Below, piece by piece: positions 45,608-55,982 of a stretch of 64,000 nt of DNA. The position numbers were made by a program, and so were the translations under genes. Every line of letters begins with the position of its first letter. Position 1 is the first letter of the stretch. The notes beneath the pieces were generated by a model. It saw nothing but the letters and a program-made list of their open reading frames with translations, was not told the origin of the DNA and did not search any database. The stretch is from Xanthostigma xanthostigma (taxonomy: Eukaryota; Arthropoda; Insecta; Raphidioptera; Raphidiidae): the NCBI GenBank assembly GCA_963575645.1, contig OY754465.1, forward strand, positions 52,413,901-52,477,900, written 5' to 3'.

Positions 45608-45769
45608 ATTAATAAGAAAATTCGCAGGTTTGTGGACAATAGTTGTATTTATGATTGTACGACGTTTCGTCTATAAATTTGTACTTGAAAAAGTCTAAAT
45701 TTATAGACGAAACGTCGTACAATCATAAATACAACTATTGTCCACAAACCTGCGAATTTTCTTATTAAT
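45608..45769. repeat. Perfect palindrome, 73-bp arms, hammerhead-like core in each orientation
   Basis: Left arm 45608-45680 and right arm 45697-45769 are exact reverse complements around the 16-base loop GTACTTGAAAAAGTCT. On the plus strand: stem I TTGTAC (45679-45684) with GTACAA (45717-45722), core TTGAAAA (45685-45691), stem II GTCTA/TAGAC (45693-45697, 45704-45708), GAAA (45709-45712), ACGT (45712-45715), cleavage base C (45716). The loop itself supplies the core. One arm alone, diverged, is at 2881-2965. Confidence 0.75.
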
Positions 45770-45839
45770 TATTATCGATGGACACGATATCTAATATATA
45801 TTTAATGTTTTATAACTATATACTTTACAAAAGGCTAAT

Positions 45840-46060
45840 AAACAACACATAAACAAATTCACAAGAGCAACGGCAGATATAACACTCCACGTTTATAGGT
45901 TAGGTATTATGATCTATGCGGCGGCCATTATTATTTTATCAGACTAATAAATATTTATACCCGAGAACTTGGATAAAATAGATTTATACCTGCAGTAAAC
46001 ATAATTATGCTTGGTGAATTTAATTATCGTTATTTATTCGGAGTAAGAAAACACATGAAC
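45840..46060. repeat. Second arm of dispersed repeat shared with 38100-38260
   Basis: Reverse complement match to 38100-38260 over GAGCAACGGCAGATATAAC, ACTCCACGTTTATAGG, ATTATGATCTATGCGG and AATAAATATTTATACCC; a partial copy is at 10170-10280. These are copies of one element rather than a single 7.7-kb inverted structure. Confidence 0.5.
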
Positions 46061-46450
46061 CGAATAAGTTCGGTGAATATGGCCATAAGCCATATTTATA
46101 GAATACATAGATTCTCGGATATATCTGAAAAAGGGGAAAAGCGTGGGAAAACTCAACGACCAGCCTTAACATTTTAATGAAAATATTATCGCATTAAATT
46201 CCATGCGTCTGACAAAGACAGAAATATAATAATATAATATTCGATTTGATTCTGTATAGCGTGAACATCCATCCATTTTATTCATATCAGAAAGAAAGGT
46301 GAACGTGAAAAGATGAGGAGGGTGTTGTCAATGCCTGGTAAAAAGACAAAAGTGGCGTGTGAACACGAGAGGGCCTTGCACACTTCGCTACACACTCTGC
46401 TTATCGAACTGTAATATCACGACAATGTGTGTAGCCATTATATATACATA

Positions 46451-47023
46451 CAGTATGGTTTTTTTTAAACCGAACACCCTTTTATTTCTTAGAGGAAGGG
46501 TTTTCGAAAAAAAAAAGTTTCGGACAAAAGTTACAGGGAATCAAGGGGGAAGAACAGTGATGTAGTTTTTTTTTCGTTTGGTGGAGGTGTCTCCAAAATA
46601 TCAAAGTCACCTAAACTTTCTTAAATACGACCCTGTATTCATCCCGTTTCCTATTTTAGTGGATTGTGTGAGTTGGAAAAACCCCTGAAAAAGTTTTTCC
46701 GACTCACACAATCCACTAAAATGGGAAACGGGATGAATTGAGAATCAAACAGCGGTTCACGATGGCATCAAATCCAAAAATGTTTGGTACAAGAGTTGAT
46801 CTCTTTGACCCAAAGAACAATAATCCTAGATAAAAATACAGGGTCGTATTTAAGAAAGTGTAGGTGACCTTGATATTTTGGAGACACCTCCACTAAACGA
46901 AAAAAAAAACTACATCACTGTTCTTCCCCCTTGATTCCCTGTAACTTTTGTCCGAAACTTTTTTTTTCGAAAACCCTTCCTCTAAGAAATAAAAGGGTGT
47001 TCGGTTTTTAAAAAACCATACTG
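46451..47023. mobile_element. Fold-back element with CAGTATGG ends and TA duplication
   Basis: Ends CAGTATGGTTTTTTTTAAAC and AAAAAACCATACTG, with TA on both sides (46449-46450, 47024-47025). Outer arms of about 185 bp (46451-46636, 46840-47023) are inverted; inner arms (46638-46686, 46692-46738, containing TAGTGGATTGTGTGAGT) form a second hairpin. A unique 100-bp segment (46739-46838) makes it asymmetric. TA duplication suggests Tc1/mariner. The frame 46359-46565 is partly in the arm and is not a gene. Confidence 0.8.
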
Positions 47024-47132
47024 TATATATTATATTCCTATAGTGTGTATCGAAAAAGATGTTCGGTCATCCTTGTAACAAAATATAAGTATTAGATACA
47101 TCACAGTGATCGGTAGATCGTCGAGTAAAAAA

Positions 47133-47556
47133 TAGTGTATTACACCACAAGGGCCGAAAGTGTGATATTCTTGCACTGCGCGTCATGATACCCGAGGCGA
47201 ACCGAGTGCATCATGGCATATCAAACTTTCGGCCAGTGTAGTATAGGTATACTATTTTTCTTCATACCTCGGTCGTAAGTACGCTTTGTAAATACATTAA
47301 TTAATTAGTTACTTATTAATTACATAAAAACACAGATAAATTACAAGCAAGCACCTTTGAGGTTATATGTAAAACACGAATTACAGCTGTTCGCGACTAT
47401 TAGCTTAATTGTAACGACATCTAAACAACAGTTGATGGGTGATTTTTCATTACTGCCGCCCGAACCTACGAGCTTCCCGCATCAGTGCGTGTAATCCCAC
47501 CAATGCGTAAATGTTCTGCCGAAAGTATGTACTTTCGATCGAGGTATGAAGAAAAA
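47133..47556. mobile_element. MITE with ends TTCATACCTCGGTC, copy 3 of 3
   Basis: Palindrome (GGGCCGAAAGTGTGATAT ... ATATCAAACTTTCGGCC) at about 47150-47236, then the MITE from TTTTTCTTCATACCTCGGTC (47254) to CGATCGAGGTATGAAGAAAA (47556). Best-preserved palindrome part of the three copies. The minus-strand frame 47466-47786 overlaps it and is not supported as a gene. Confidence 0.65.
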
Positions 47557-48338
47557 ACCAATATAACATTTTTAGTCCGGCTTACCCAATAAGAAATATT
47601 AAGCCGTTCCGGGCCTTTTGAAACACTCGGTATAAACATTTTCGAAAATAAAACGTCGAGAAATGTTTTAGTTGGGATTCTAGGTCTCGTCATCCGACCG
47701 ACGTCAATAGTGTATATGCCATATTGCAAATACACTAATAGTAGCACTGCAATTTTAACATTTATAATAACAACCGAAGCAGACATGAAGAAACCTAGAT
47801 ATGAATTTCGCTCATGTGTACATTTAATTTAAAAGAATGTGGTAAAATATTTCTTTTTTAGCATTCCGCTTCAAGGTTTGCTTAGAGGGAGCAAAGCCCT
47901 ATCTGTAATTATAACACGACTAACAATTGTTTGCATTTTAAATGTTTTTATTTACACTTCGTCCCTGATAAAAACGCCGGATTCAAAAATGTACGCGTGC
48001 GTCAAATAACAAGAGGAGTTAAATTCGTGAGCATTAATTTTTATACAGTACCTATATAAAGTACTTGCTTTTCATGCCCGTATAGCGATAGTAAAATGAT
48101 ACAGTTTACACTAGTGCGTAAAGTAAAAAATAAACGTTTCCATTCGTAAATCCGAAAAACCCATTAACTTGACTCATTTTTCACTTTCCTGTCTTTATAT
48201 ATCATACATTATTATATCACAGTTGTATGCTATCGGCACCGACTAGACGCAAGTAGTCTTCGTTCGACCGATTGATGCATTGATGCTCCCGGCACCGGCT
48301 AGACACACTAGTGAATTATGACGATCTGTTTGTCAGTA

Positions 48339-48482
48339 GGTTTGTTCCAAGCAGAACCGTCACCGCTTGCGCAGTAGCTAAAACGAAACTTTTTATATAT
48401 CGATTTTTTAGCTACTGCGCTTGACAGTCTTGCAAGACTGCAACGGTTCTGTTACCGTTCTCTGGCTGCTTGGAACAAACCT
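48339..48482. mobile_element. MITE with ends AGGTTCGTTCCAAGCAGCC, copy 2
   Basis: Left AGGTTTGTTCCAAGCAGAAC, right GGCTGCTTGGAACAAACCT, inverted, with TTGCGCAGTAGCTAAAA and TTTTAGCTACTGCGC inside. Same family as 33948-34111, with a diverged centre. Confidence 0.75.
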
Positions 48483-48722
48483 CGTGCTCTCTGAAAACTC
48501 GTATCTTAGAAACTGTTTCTTCTAGACTTATGAAATTTGCAACTCCGCTTCTTTATGATAACTTTAACACCCTTGAAAAAATTCAGTTCTGAAACGCGAC
48601 TAGACTCGAAGATTGTATCGAAAAGGGCTCGAAATAGTTCGTGTATCTGCGAGGACTTGGCCGACGCACTCCGCGCGCTATGATTCTAGCAAAAAATAAC
48701 GGATCGTAGCACCGTCTCTCAT

Positions 48723-48985
48723 GGTGCCTCTACACACGTGGCCAGCACCGCCACTCAAATAAGTGCCCATCATCGCCGCGATGATTGCCTAGCCCTCCAC
48801 ACAATCGTGCCGGTCCGATTGTGTGTATGGGCGCACAATGCTGGCCACGCATTCCTTTGATGTAGCGACAATCAACCGATTACTGCCGATTACAGGCGAT
48901 TATGTCCACGCACCGACGAATATGCCCTCTACACAATCGTGAGTGCCTGTAAGTGGCGGTGCTGGCCACTTGTGTAGAGGAGCCT
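48723..48985. mobile_element. MITE with ends GTGCCTCTACACACGTGGCC
   Basis: Left GGTGCCTCTACACACGTGGC CAGCACCGCCACT, right AGTGGCGGTGCTGGCCACTT GTGTAGAGGAGCC, inverted over about 33 bp. A second internal repeat (CACAATCGTG) occurs on both sides. The two overlapping frames at 48953-49318 and 48986-49267 lie to its right and are not supported. Confidence 0.7.
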
Positions 48986-48989
48986 TCAC

Positions 48990-49880
48990 ACACACAAAAA
49001 TACACACTTACGTGCTGGTGCACTCCCCAACCCGTGCTGGAACGTGTTCATGCATGTCTTGTGCCGTCGTGTCTCCACGCGTCGACTAACTTCAAAATGC
49101 TCAGCACACAATATAATAATATATGTGCTTCGTACAAACTCACTGGCACGAATGTAATGTTTCAAAACGAGGTACAAACTTACAAGGTACACAATAGTCA
49201 TCGATTTATACAGGGTGTTGCAGGAACTTTTGCCCAGATTTATTTTTGTACCATTCCGGCTGCACAAGTGGGGAATGATACTAATTTAGATCATTTTACA
49301 ATTTTTTTTTCGTTTTGACGTCCATGGAAGCCAAAAAAACATTTTTGTGGAAAACGTATGTTTGTTGTGATCACGGTACAGGTCTAACGGCTACGCGAAT
49401 CAAAAATAAATTTTGGTAAAATGTTTGACTTGTAAATACGAACTGCCGTATTGTTTTTGAGGAAAATCGGCGGATGCGCAGAAGAGATATGAGCTATAAC
49501 GTTGTGCGCAAGCATCGTGAGTGACCGTGACTGCAGTGAGACAGTTGGCAAGTGGAGTAGGGCAAGCCAACTTCCATTGGCAGCTTAAAATCCAGTTGTG
49601 ACATGCGCATAAGGCTCGGCGTATCCCTAGGGCCAGACTATGCTCCTCGCACTGCTCCTCGCTCTGCTCATCGCGTTGCCGCGATGTTTGCCCTAAGCGG
49701 CCACACACTGCCTACTCGAGCTACTCATCGCGACGCTCCGCACTTGGCTCTCGCCTTTCGACAATGGAAGTTAATACTGTGGCAGTGTGCGCACTATGTC
49801 TTTATACAGAAAAATGTATTTTAACTGTGCCGTCTATATACGTCTATTTTACTTTATGTTTTATAAAACGACGTATTCAT
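48990..49880. other. No recognised gene
   Basis: Moderately GC-rich, with opposing short frames (49400-49708 minus, 49603-49824 plus) and a GCTCCTCGCACT/GCTCCTCGCTCTGCTC short tandem at about 49640-49665. No domain recognised. Confidence 0.3.
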
Positions 49881-49884
49881 AATT

Positions 49885-50136
49885 ATGATACGTTTCAGGC
49901 TATCCATGGACATGACAAGGAATAATTCTAATGTTATTTTGCCGAAGTCTACACTGATGTTGTTTAATAAGAGCGCCGAATATAACGCCTTGAAAATGTT
50001 CAATAAATTGCCAGACAGTTCCAAAAAATTAAAAATTTCTAAATTTAAAAGAGTATTGAAGACTGCTCTTTTTAAACAATGTCTGTATAAGGTAGACGAT
50101 TTTATGAATTGTAAACACGATTTATCTTTCTTTTGA
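49885..50136 (+). pseudogene. C-terminal tail of a jockey-like non-LTR reverse transcriptase
   Basis: The frame contains TRNNSNVILPKSTLMLFNKS, MFNKLPDSSKKLKISKFKR and TALFKQCLYKVDDFMN, the order (TRN..., LP..., FNKLP..., F+x.L+..L....YS..DF) typical of the last 80 residues of jockey-like RT proteins. It aligns in arrangement with the second part of the remnant at 23640-27085 but is a different lineage. Everything upstream is missing (5' truncation); an AAATAAAT-containing 3' end follows. Confidence 0.7.
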
Positions 50137-50530
50137 CAAATCCTATACATAATTGTATGTCTTTGGATAAATAAATTCTAAATTTTAATAGAATAGCAAA
50201 TTTTATAAATGTTATAAAACGAAACGATATTATAATTAAACGTCCTAGTCGTCGTCCTCGCCAACGGAGATGGTGGATAACATCCATTGATAGTTTGAGC
50301 GCTTGATGCGTACTGCGTGGCGCGGGAGTATGTGGCCGGCTTATTCGTGCTCTATTGCCGGTCCTTTGACTCGCGCACAAAAAACCGACAATTGAGGGAG
50401 CACTGGGCATGACGAGCAGCATGATGTGCGGCATGGCGAGTAATGCGGCCACACTACGTTCCTGCCTCCTTTCCTCGCCACTTCCCATGCCACTCGTCGA
50501 GTGTGTGGCAGTAATAAGTGAGGCAGACCG

Positions 50531-51003
50531 TAGAGATGTTGAAAAAGTATCGATATATCGATGTATCGATATTTTTAATTCAAAACATCGATATTTTTGC
50601 CGATATATTTTGATCCGATATATCGATACAAAATATCCAATATCGAAAATTGTATCAAAAACGATATATTTTTTTTATTTATGTAAGGTTTAAAAATATT
50701 AGTTTAGAAGATAGCTTTTTAGTTTTTGATATTTTTGTAATTACTTATTATATTGCCTAATAAAAGAAATACTAATAAAAATACCTTCATTTTTATTGAG
50801 ATTTTTGTACATTAAAATAAAGTACATTTTGTAAAAAAATACTATTTATAATATTAAGATAAATATACTATTATTTTAAAAACGCAAAACCTTTTGAAAA
50901 TTTGACCGATATGTCGATATTTTTTCCTCGATATATCGACGCCGATATTGATATTTTTATAAATATCGATATATCGATATTTTTTTCACTTCCGACATCC
51001 CTA
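50531..51003. mobile_element. hAT-type element rich in ATCGATATATCGAT words
   Basis: Ends TAGAGATGTTG and CGACATCCCTA, flanked by GCAGACCG and GCAGACAT (6 of 8 identical). Subterminal regions repeat ATCGATATATCGAT many times in both halves, likely transposase-binding sites. No transposase is encoded. Confidence 0.75.
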
Positions 51004-51011
51004 GCAGACAT

Positions 51012-51826
51012 TAATGGTTAAGTCTTACTCCCGCTCCCTACTAGCAATATAGGAGTATTAAATATATATGGTTAGACCGCTGTCTCATCACAGCGTGATG
51101 GTAACGATTGAAAACAGTAAAGCACAGGAATGAAAGGGCTTGAAGTGTTGATTGTATTTGCTTTTATGAACGGAAAATTCTGTTAAAAATTGTATAATTA
51201 AAATCCTCTTCGTTTAAAAAAATACAGTTCTTAATAATCGAATTTAATCAAATATCTTATACAACCGCTTTTGCCTTCTCATATTACTCTCTCTATCACA
51301 ATTCTATTCATCTCTGTCATTTGGCGAACAATATTTCCAATTACTTAAAAAAATCGACTAAAAAGTGATCGTATATAATTTCCAATGGCAACAATGCACT
51401 CCCGCAATATCATTTATTCGAATCAAAAATGTTTTGTATAGTTATTACAATAAAAATCTGTAATAAAAAAGTATGAAATAAAAAGTGATGTTTAGGTGAG
51501 CGTGAATACAAGTATGTCAGACTGAGATAGTAAATATATATAAATGAATGAAATAGGGAAAGCAACAAGAGGGAAAGTAAGTGGGACACAAAATGAACGC
51601 CACATGTGCCATGTTTTTATTACAATTTTATACACTATGTTCTATGAACACGGTGCATTTAAGAACGACCTTTTTATATAAATAAATACAAAAGTAGGAT
51701 TTGTATCGAGAACACAAACCGAAGTTTTGACGAATGAAGTAGAGATTCATTGTAGCGCGGTTCGTTATAGCTTTCAAACGACACCACTTTTGTATCGTCT
51801 TCGCTCAAAGCGATCCGAAGTTACAC
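51012..51826. other. No recognised gene
   Basis: AT-rich, nothing supported. A GAATCAAAAATG/AATGAATG-type simple sequence occurs near 51540. Confidence 0.3.
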
Positions 51827-51887
51827 TAGCCCAACGCCGGCCGAGCACCGTAAGCGTTAAATATTGATTAACGCCGTTGGGCTGAAT
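51827..51887. repeat. Hairpin AGCCCAACG ... CGTTGGGCT
   Basis: TAGCCCAACGCCGG (51827-51840) and TAACGCCGTTGGGCTGA (51871-51887) are inverted, separated by about 30 bases. It lies just left of the composite SINE region; could be the end of a small element. Confidence 0.5.
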
Positions 51888-52221
51888 CTTAATTCTAGTA
51901 GACGCTCTTGAACTTAGTGTGAATCTTTATGAGCACGGTTGGTCCGCGTTTGAATCCCGGCAACGCTAATGCTCTAATTCTGAATTTTAGTCAAGTCTAT
52001 TGGTTCGAGTCTTGAGAGCACTAGACTCGCATTCGGGAGGTACCGGGTTCGAATTCCAGCGGGGACAGGTGTGGCTGGGACTTTTTCCTGCAGCCTCTCG
52101 CCGAGAAACAGCAATTCCTGTACCGGCCATCTTGTTGAGGTTTTCCATGGTTTCCCTCAATAATTCCAGATAAACATCGAAATGGTTCCATATTCAAGGC
52201 CATGGCCGATTACCTGTCAAA

Positions 52222-53484
52222 GCAATGCTAAAGCACTGTTAAGTTCTTACTTCAAAAAAAAATTGGTTGTCTGTAAAGTCGGTTTACGGACGATAGTTTT
52301 ACGTGATAACGTATTCCGTAATACATAACCTAAATTTATATAATAATTATAATAATTCGAATCTATGATATTGCATCTTTCGCTTCAAATTTAGGTAAAT
52401 TTTATTAAGTAGAATAATAAAACACTATAAAAAGTATACTATTATTATATAAAAAACAACTATGGCATGTATCTCTTTTGCGCATGCGCCGATTTTCCCC
52501 AAAAAATTTACAAAAATTTCTAGTAAAAATAGATAGAGTAAAAACCGTTTTAAAAACTATATTATTATTATATAAAACATCATTATAAGAGATATATTCT
52601 TTTACGCATGCGCCGATGTTCCCCAAAAACAATAGACCACTTCATATTTGCATATCAAACATCCTCCCAAAATTTGGTTTCAATCCGCTTATCCTTGGTG
52701 TCGGAATGATAAGAAATGTCAAAAGTGACGTTTGCAACTGTCAAAGTATTATGTTCTAATAATAATTAGTTATTCCAATACTTAACTTAGAAGGCGTTGC
52801 ATTTCACAAAATACTAATGTCAAAAATTGAATTAAACATTAGAAATGCAGCCGTTTTCATGTTAAGACAAGACATACGTTCTCTTCTAATTTCCATGTAC
52901 GGCAAACAAAGACGACCGACCGCGTCGTGCCATGCATTAGACAACATTGCATTTATACAGCTATTTTTCTATATAAATTTGTATAAAAAAACTGTTTAGG
53001 CAAATTCTGTTATACGAAATCTATGTAAAATGTTCTCCTCTTTCGTTTAAGACTGGTTTCAAACCGATCTGATTTAAATTGAGCGAGAAATTAGCAAAAA
53101 GCACGCACAGGGTCAGGCGGAACGTTACGCGTTAGGAACGTTACGCGTTACGAACGTTACGCGTTACGAACGTTACGCGTTACGAACGTTAGGAACGTTA
53201 CGCGTTAGGAGAACGTTACACTTTTTCGTGCATGCAGCCGGTGTTTTATCAATTTATAAGATTGGTGATTCATCAATTTATAAGACGTTATCACGTCAAA
53301 AATAAAACTCTTTGGTTGAATTAAAAATAATTCGAAAGTTGATGTTTTCTCAAGATCAGTAAGCAATCAATTAATTTTTTTCCAAATTATAACAACATTC
53401 ATTTTTCCAGTGTAGCTAAGGAACTCTAATTTTGACAATATTACAAAAAAGAGAGAGAGAGTTAATGTAACAGAGCTTGCTACA
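52222..53484 (-). mobile_element. Insertion in SINE-A containing GATAAC-family copy 3
   Basis: 52262-53297 runs from TCTGTAAAGTCGGTTTACGG through TTACGTGATAACG to TATAAGACGTTATCACGTC, a minus-strand copy of the 15400 and 31236 family. Near the right end is a minisatellite (53110-53221). The middle has a tandem pair with TATCTCTTTTGCGCATGCGCC and TATTCTTTTACGCATGCGCC, and a segment shared with 37480-37590. The additional bases outside 52262-53297 suggest a somewhat larger family unit or a composite insertion. Confidence 0.55.
53110..53221. repeat. Minisatellite GAACGTTACGCGTTAC
   Basis: About six units of GAACGTTACGCGTTAC with small length variation (some GTTAGGAACG), each word nearly palindromic (AACGCGTT-like). 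Located in the GATAAC-family copy 3; the other copies have a single GAACGTTCCGC-like site here, so the array grew within this copy. Confidence 0.85.
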
Positions 53485-53669
53485 CTCATATGCTCAAAAT
53501 TTGCCTACCTTATCCTAATGTCCTAAAATTCCTTCATTCGAATTAGTCGAAATTGAAAAAAATGTAGAAAATAACGGGAAGTCTGATAGATGGAAAATAG
53601 TAACGGTGTGAATGGCGTCTGTTATGGCATAAAGTCGAGAAACGGACGTTAAACGCATTATTATTAATC

Positions 53670-54300
53670 TAAATCCTAGTAATTCAAGTCTGTATCTTGG
53701 TTAGAACTATTGGTTCGAGTTTGTGAACGCTACGGGTCTGAGTCTTATTAGAAAAATGTGAAAGAGTACAGCCATCATTGTCTTTCTCCTTCTATTGGGC
53801 GATGCCAACGATCTCGCCTGTATCGCAGTTAACGACGAAAGACACATTGTATAATATTTTTGTTCGGTTATTATTATACCTATTGGAGGATTCTTTTATT
53901 CATATGCCTCACCAGCCAACATATTGTCAGATCTTCACCTAATCGATTGAGACATTGAAGTTTTGCTGTTGTTGTTGTTACTGCGATGTCATCAGTGTTT
54001 AGCAGTTGTTGGACGGATTTTGGATGATAGCTTCTGAACACAATAGTCTCTTTTCTTATACTTCGACCACCACCTCTTCATTGTATTGTAGTTTTGAGCT
54101 CGCGAGTCGTGACACATTATATCAAATCTCATTCATAATTATTATAAGAAAAAAATTCTGTTCCAAATATTTAGAACGCATCGACCGATTGAGATTGAGT
54201 TTGCGGCATTCGATAGAGTTTATTGGGGCTTAAATCTAATTGGATTTTGGGGTCAATCGGTCAAGCAGTTTCAAAGTTATTTGATTTTTTGTTGCACAAC
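53670..54300. other. No recognised gene
   Basis: Contains AACTATTGGTTCGAGTTTG and GGGTCTGAGTCTTATTAG, words from the upstream module of the composite SINE. The frame at 54006-54233 has no family features. Bases near 54180-54300 look like decayed transposon interior. Confidence 0.3.
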
Positions 54301-54866
54301 TCCTTGAATAAGGAACCATCTCGATATTTATCTTAACCCAAGATCCCAGAGCCGCCAGATACAACCTATTTTTAAATAAATGAAACCTTACATTTAGAGT
54401 AGTGTTTTATGTACTTAGAACGCTTGGCGTACCTCCAATCTCCATCATTGAGTCTGTGACAAATGTACAGGTACCAGGTGAGAAAGGTGAGTAAAAAAGA
54501 GTCACTTAATTTAAATTTAAATGGCTGATATTTATATGTTTAAAAAAAAAACACTCTATAAATTAGTATCCAGTCTCGCCAGTGACTTTCCGCTGACCAC
54601 AACGTCTGACAGACGCTTTAAAGCTCAGAGGAAAATTAATGAACTTCACTTATTTTTAAATGCTTGATTTTTCTATATGTTATTCAGACAACTATTACAA
54701 AATTATATTTCAACAGCCAGGCAAATTGTAATGACCAAACATCACCCCAGACGTAAAAAATAGTCAGCTGTTAGTATGATCGCGAGAGCTTTATGTATGC
54801 GTTTTAGAGCAAAATACTAACCGTCTTCGATTTTACGTCTGGGGGGATGTTTGGTCATTACAATTT

Positions 54867-55107
54867 TTTTTTTTTTTAAAAGGTATATCCAATTGTATAT
54901 ATCCACATATATAGAGCATATGCACATATACAAGAGAATATCACTTGGGGGGGTGGCACTACCTATTAGTATCTGGCCAGTATAATTAAATTTCAAAGCT
55001 GGGTCTAAACGACAAACACAAAATATCCATGAGCAGAGGTGGGATTCGAACCCACGACAGTGCGATCCAAAGGCCAGCACGCTGACCATTACACCACGCT
55101 GTCCTCG
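54867..55107 (-). mobile_element. SINE-C, young tRNA-derived SINE
   Basis: Minus strand. Head GAGGACAGCGTGGTGTAATG (box A region), CACTGTCGTGGGTTCGAATC with box B GGTTCGAATCC, body, and a poly(A) end (T run at 54864-54878). Flanked by CATTACAATTT on both sides (54856-54866, 55108-55118), an exact 11-bp duplication, so it inserted by target-primed reverse transcription. The left fold-back arm shows the empty site. The minus frame 54817-55182 is SINE plus arm, not a gene. Confidence 0.85.
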
Positions 55108-55445
55108 CATTACAATTTGTCTGGATGTTGAAATATAATTTTGTAATAGTTGTCTGAATAACATTATATAAAACTCAAACATTTAAAAATAAGTGAAGTT
55201 CATTAATTTTTCTCTGAGCTTTAAAGCGTCTGTCAGAAGTTGTGGTCAGCGGAAAGTGACTGGCGATACTGGATACTAATTTATAGTGATATTTTACAAA
55301 ACATATATAAATATCAGCCATTTAAATTTAAACTAAGTGACTCTTATTTTTACTCACCTTTCTCACCTGGTACCTGTACATTTGTCACAGACTCAATGAT
55401 GGAGATACGCCAAGCGTTCTTAGTACATAAAACACTACTCAAAAC

Positions 55446-55919
55446 TGTAACATAAGATGTTACATTTTAATTTAATATCATTATTTTTTTTATCTTTTGC
55501 TACACGCCACTGCTGAAACATTTATAATAAGTTGTAATTATTTAATATTCTAAATTACATAATACTCACCTTTTTTGATTGCTAAAAATTCTGTACAACA
55601 TTTTTTCAAATTAATTCGCTTTTAAAATTCAATTCGTCGACAACAAAAATTTCAAGACACCAATTAATTCTGTGGCAGTATTTAATTTTATCCACAGAAA
55701 ATATTAATTGTGTGCTATTTTTTTTCTATCAATAGTTCTTTGCCACCAATAATTTCTTGTATTATTATATGTATTTTTTAAATGTATCTACGTCTTTTAA
55801 ATTATATTTGGAGATCTCTAAATAAATGTGTGTTTCACTGAGTACTGTTGGAATTTACTTCAAGCCTTCCACTGCCATCATAAAAATCAAAAATTGAACA
55901 CCAACTAAACTTTGTTACA
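55446..55919 (+). repeat. 5' LTR
   Basis: Begins TGTAACATAAGATGTTACA (itself an inverted repeat) and ends TGTTACA, so LTR edges are TG...CA with 7-bp inverted termini. An AATAAA signal is at 55821-55826, appropriate for the R region. 474 bp. Confidence 0.95.
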
Positions 55920-55921
55920 TA

Positions 55922-55939
55922 TGGTAACCGAGCGTAGTT
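55922..55939 (+). other. Primer-binding site
   Basis: TGGTAACCGAGCGTAG starts two bases after the 5' LTR. TGG is the complement of the CCA tail of tRNAs, as expected. I do not recognise which tRNA it matches. Confidence 0.7.
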
Positions 55940-55982
55940 TTTTGAAGAAAAGTGTGTAACTGAAATTTCTGAAGAAAATAAA

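Larger units (their letters stand above)
51900..53668 (+). mobile_element. SINE-A with an extra upstream tRNA-like module, split by a 1.26-kb insertion
   Basis: 51930-52010 holds GAGCACGGTTGGTCC and GTTTGAATCCCGGCAACG, a second tRNA-like unit shared with 63720-63820 in reverse. The SINE-A head with box B GGGTTCGAATTCC is at about 52040, the body runs to CCGATTACCTGTCAAA (52221), and the tail resumes at CTCATATGCTCAAAATTTGC (53485) and ends with CGAGAAACGGACGTTAAACG and ATT repeats (53668). The full-length copies show these two points are contiguous, so 52222-53484 is an insertion. Confidence 0.7.

Noticed and set aside
38100-46060. A 7.7-kb inverted structure between 38100-38260 and 45840-46060
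   Set aside because: A third partial copy at 10170-10280 shows these are dispersed copies of one repeat, so their inverted placement is probably chance.
49400-49824. Opposing ORFs of 102 and 73 residues in a GC-richer stretch
   Set aside because: Both strands are open over the same bases with no domain, start context or codon signal; explained by local composition and short GCTCCTCGC repeats.
54817-55182. 121-residue minus-strand ORF (MFEFYIMLF...) as a gene
   Set aside because: It consists of fold-back arm plus SINE-C head and body; the tRNA boxes and target duplication explain the sequence.
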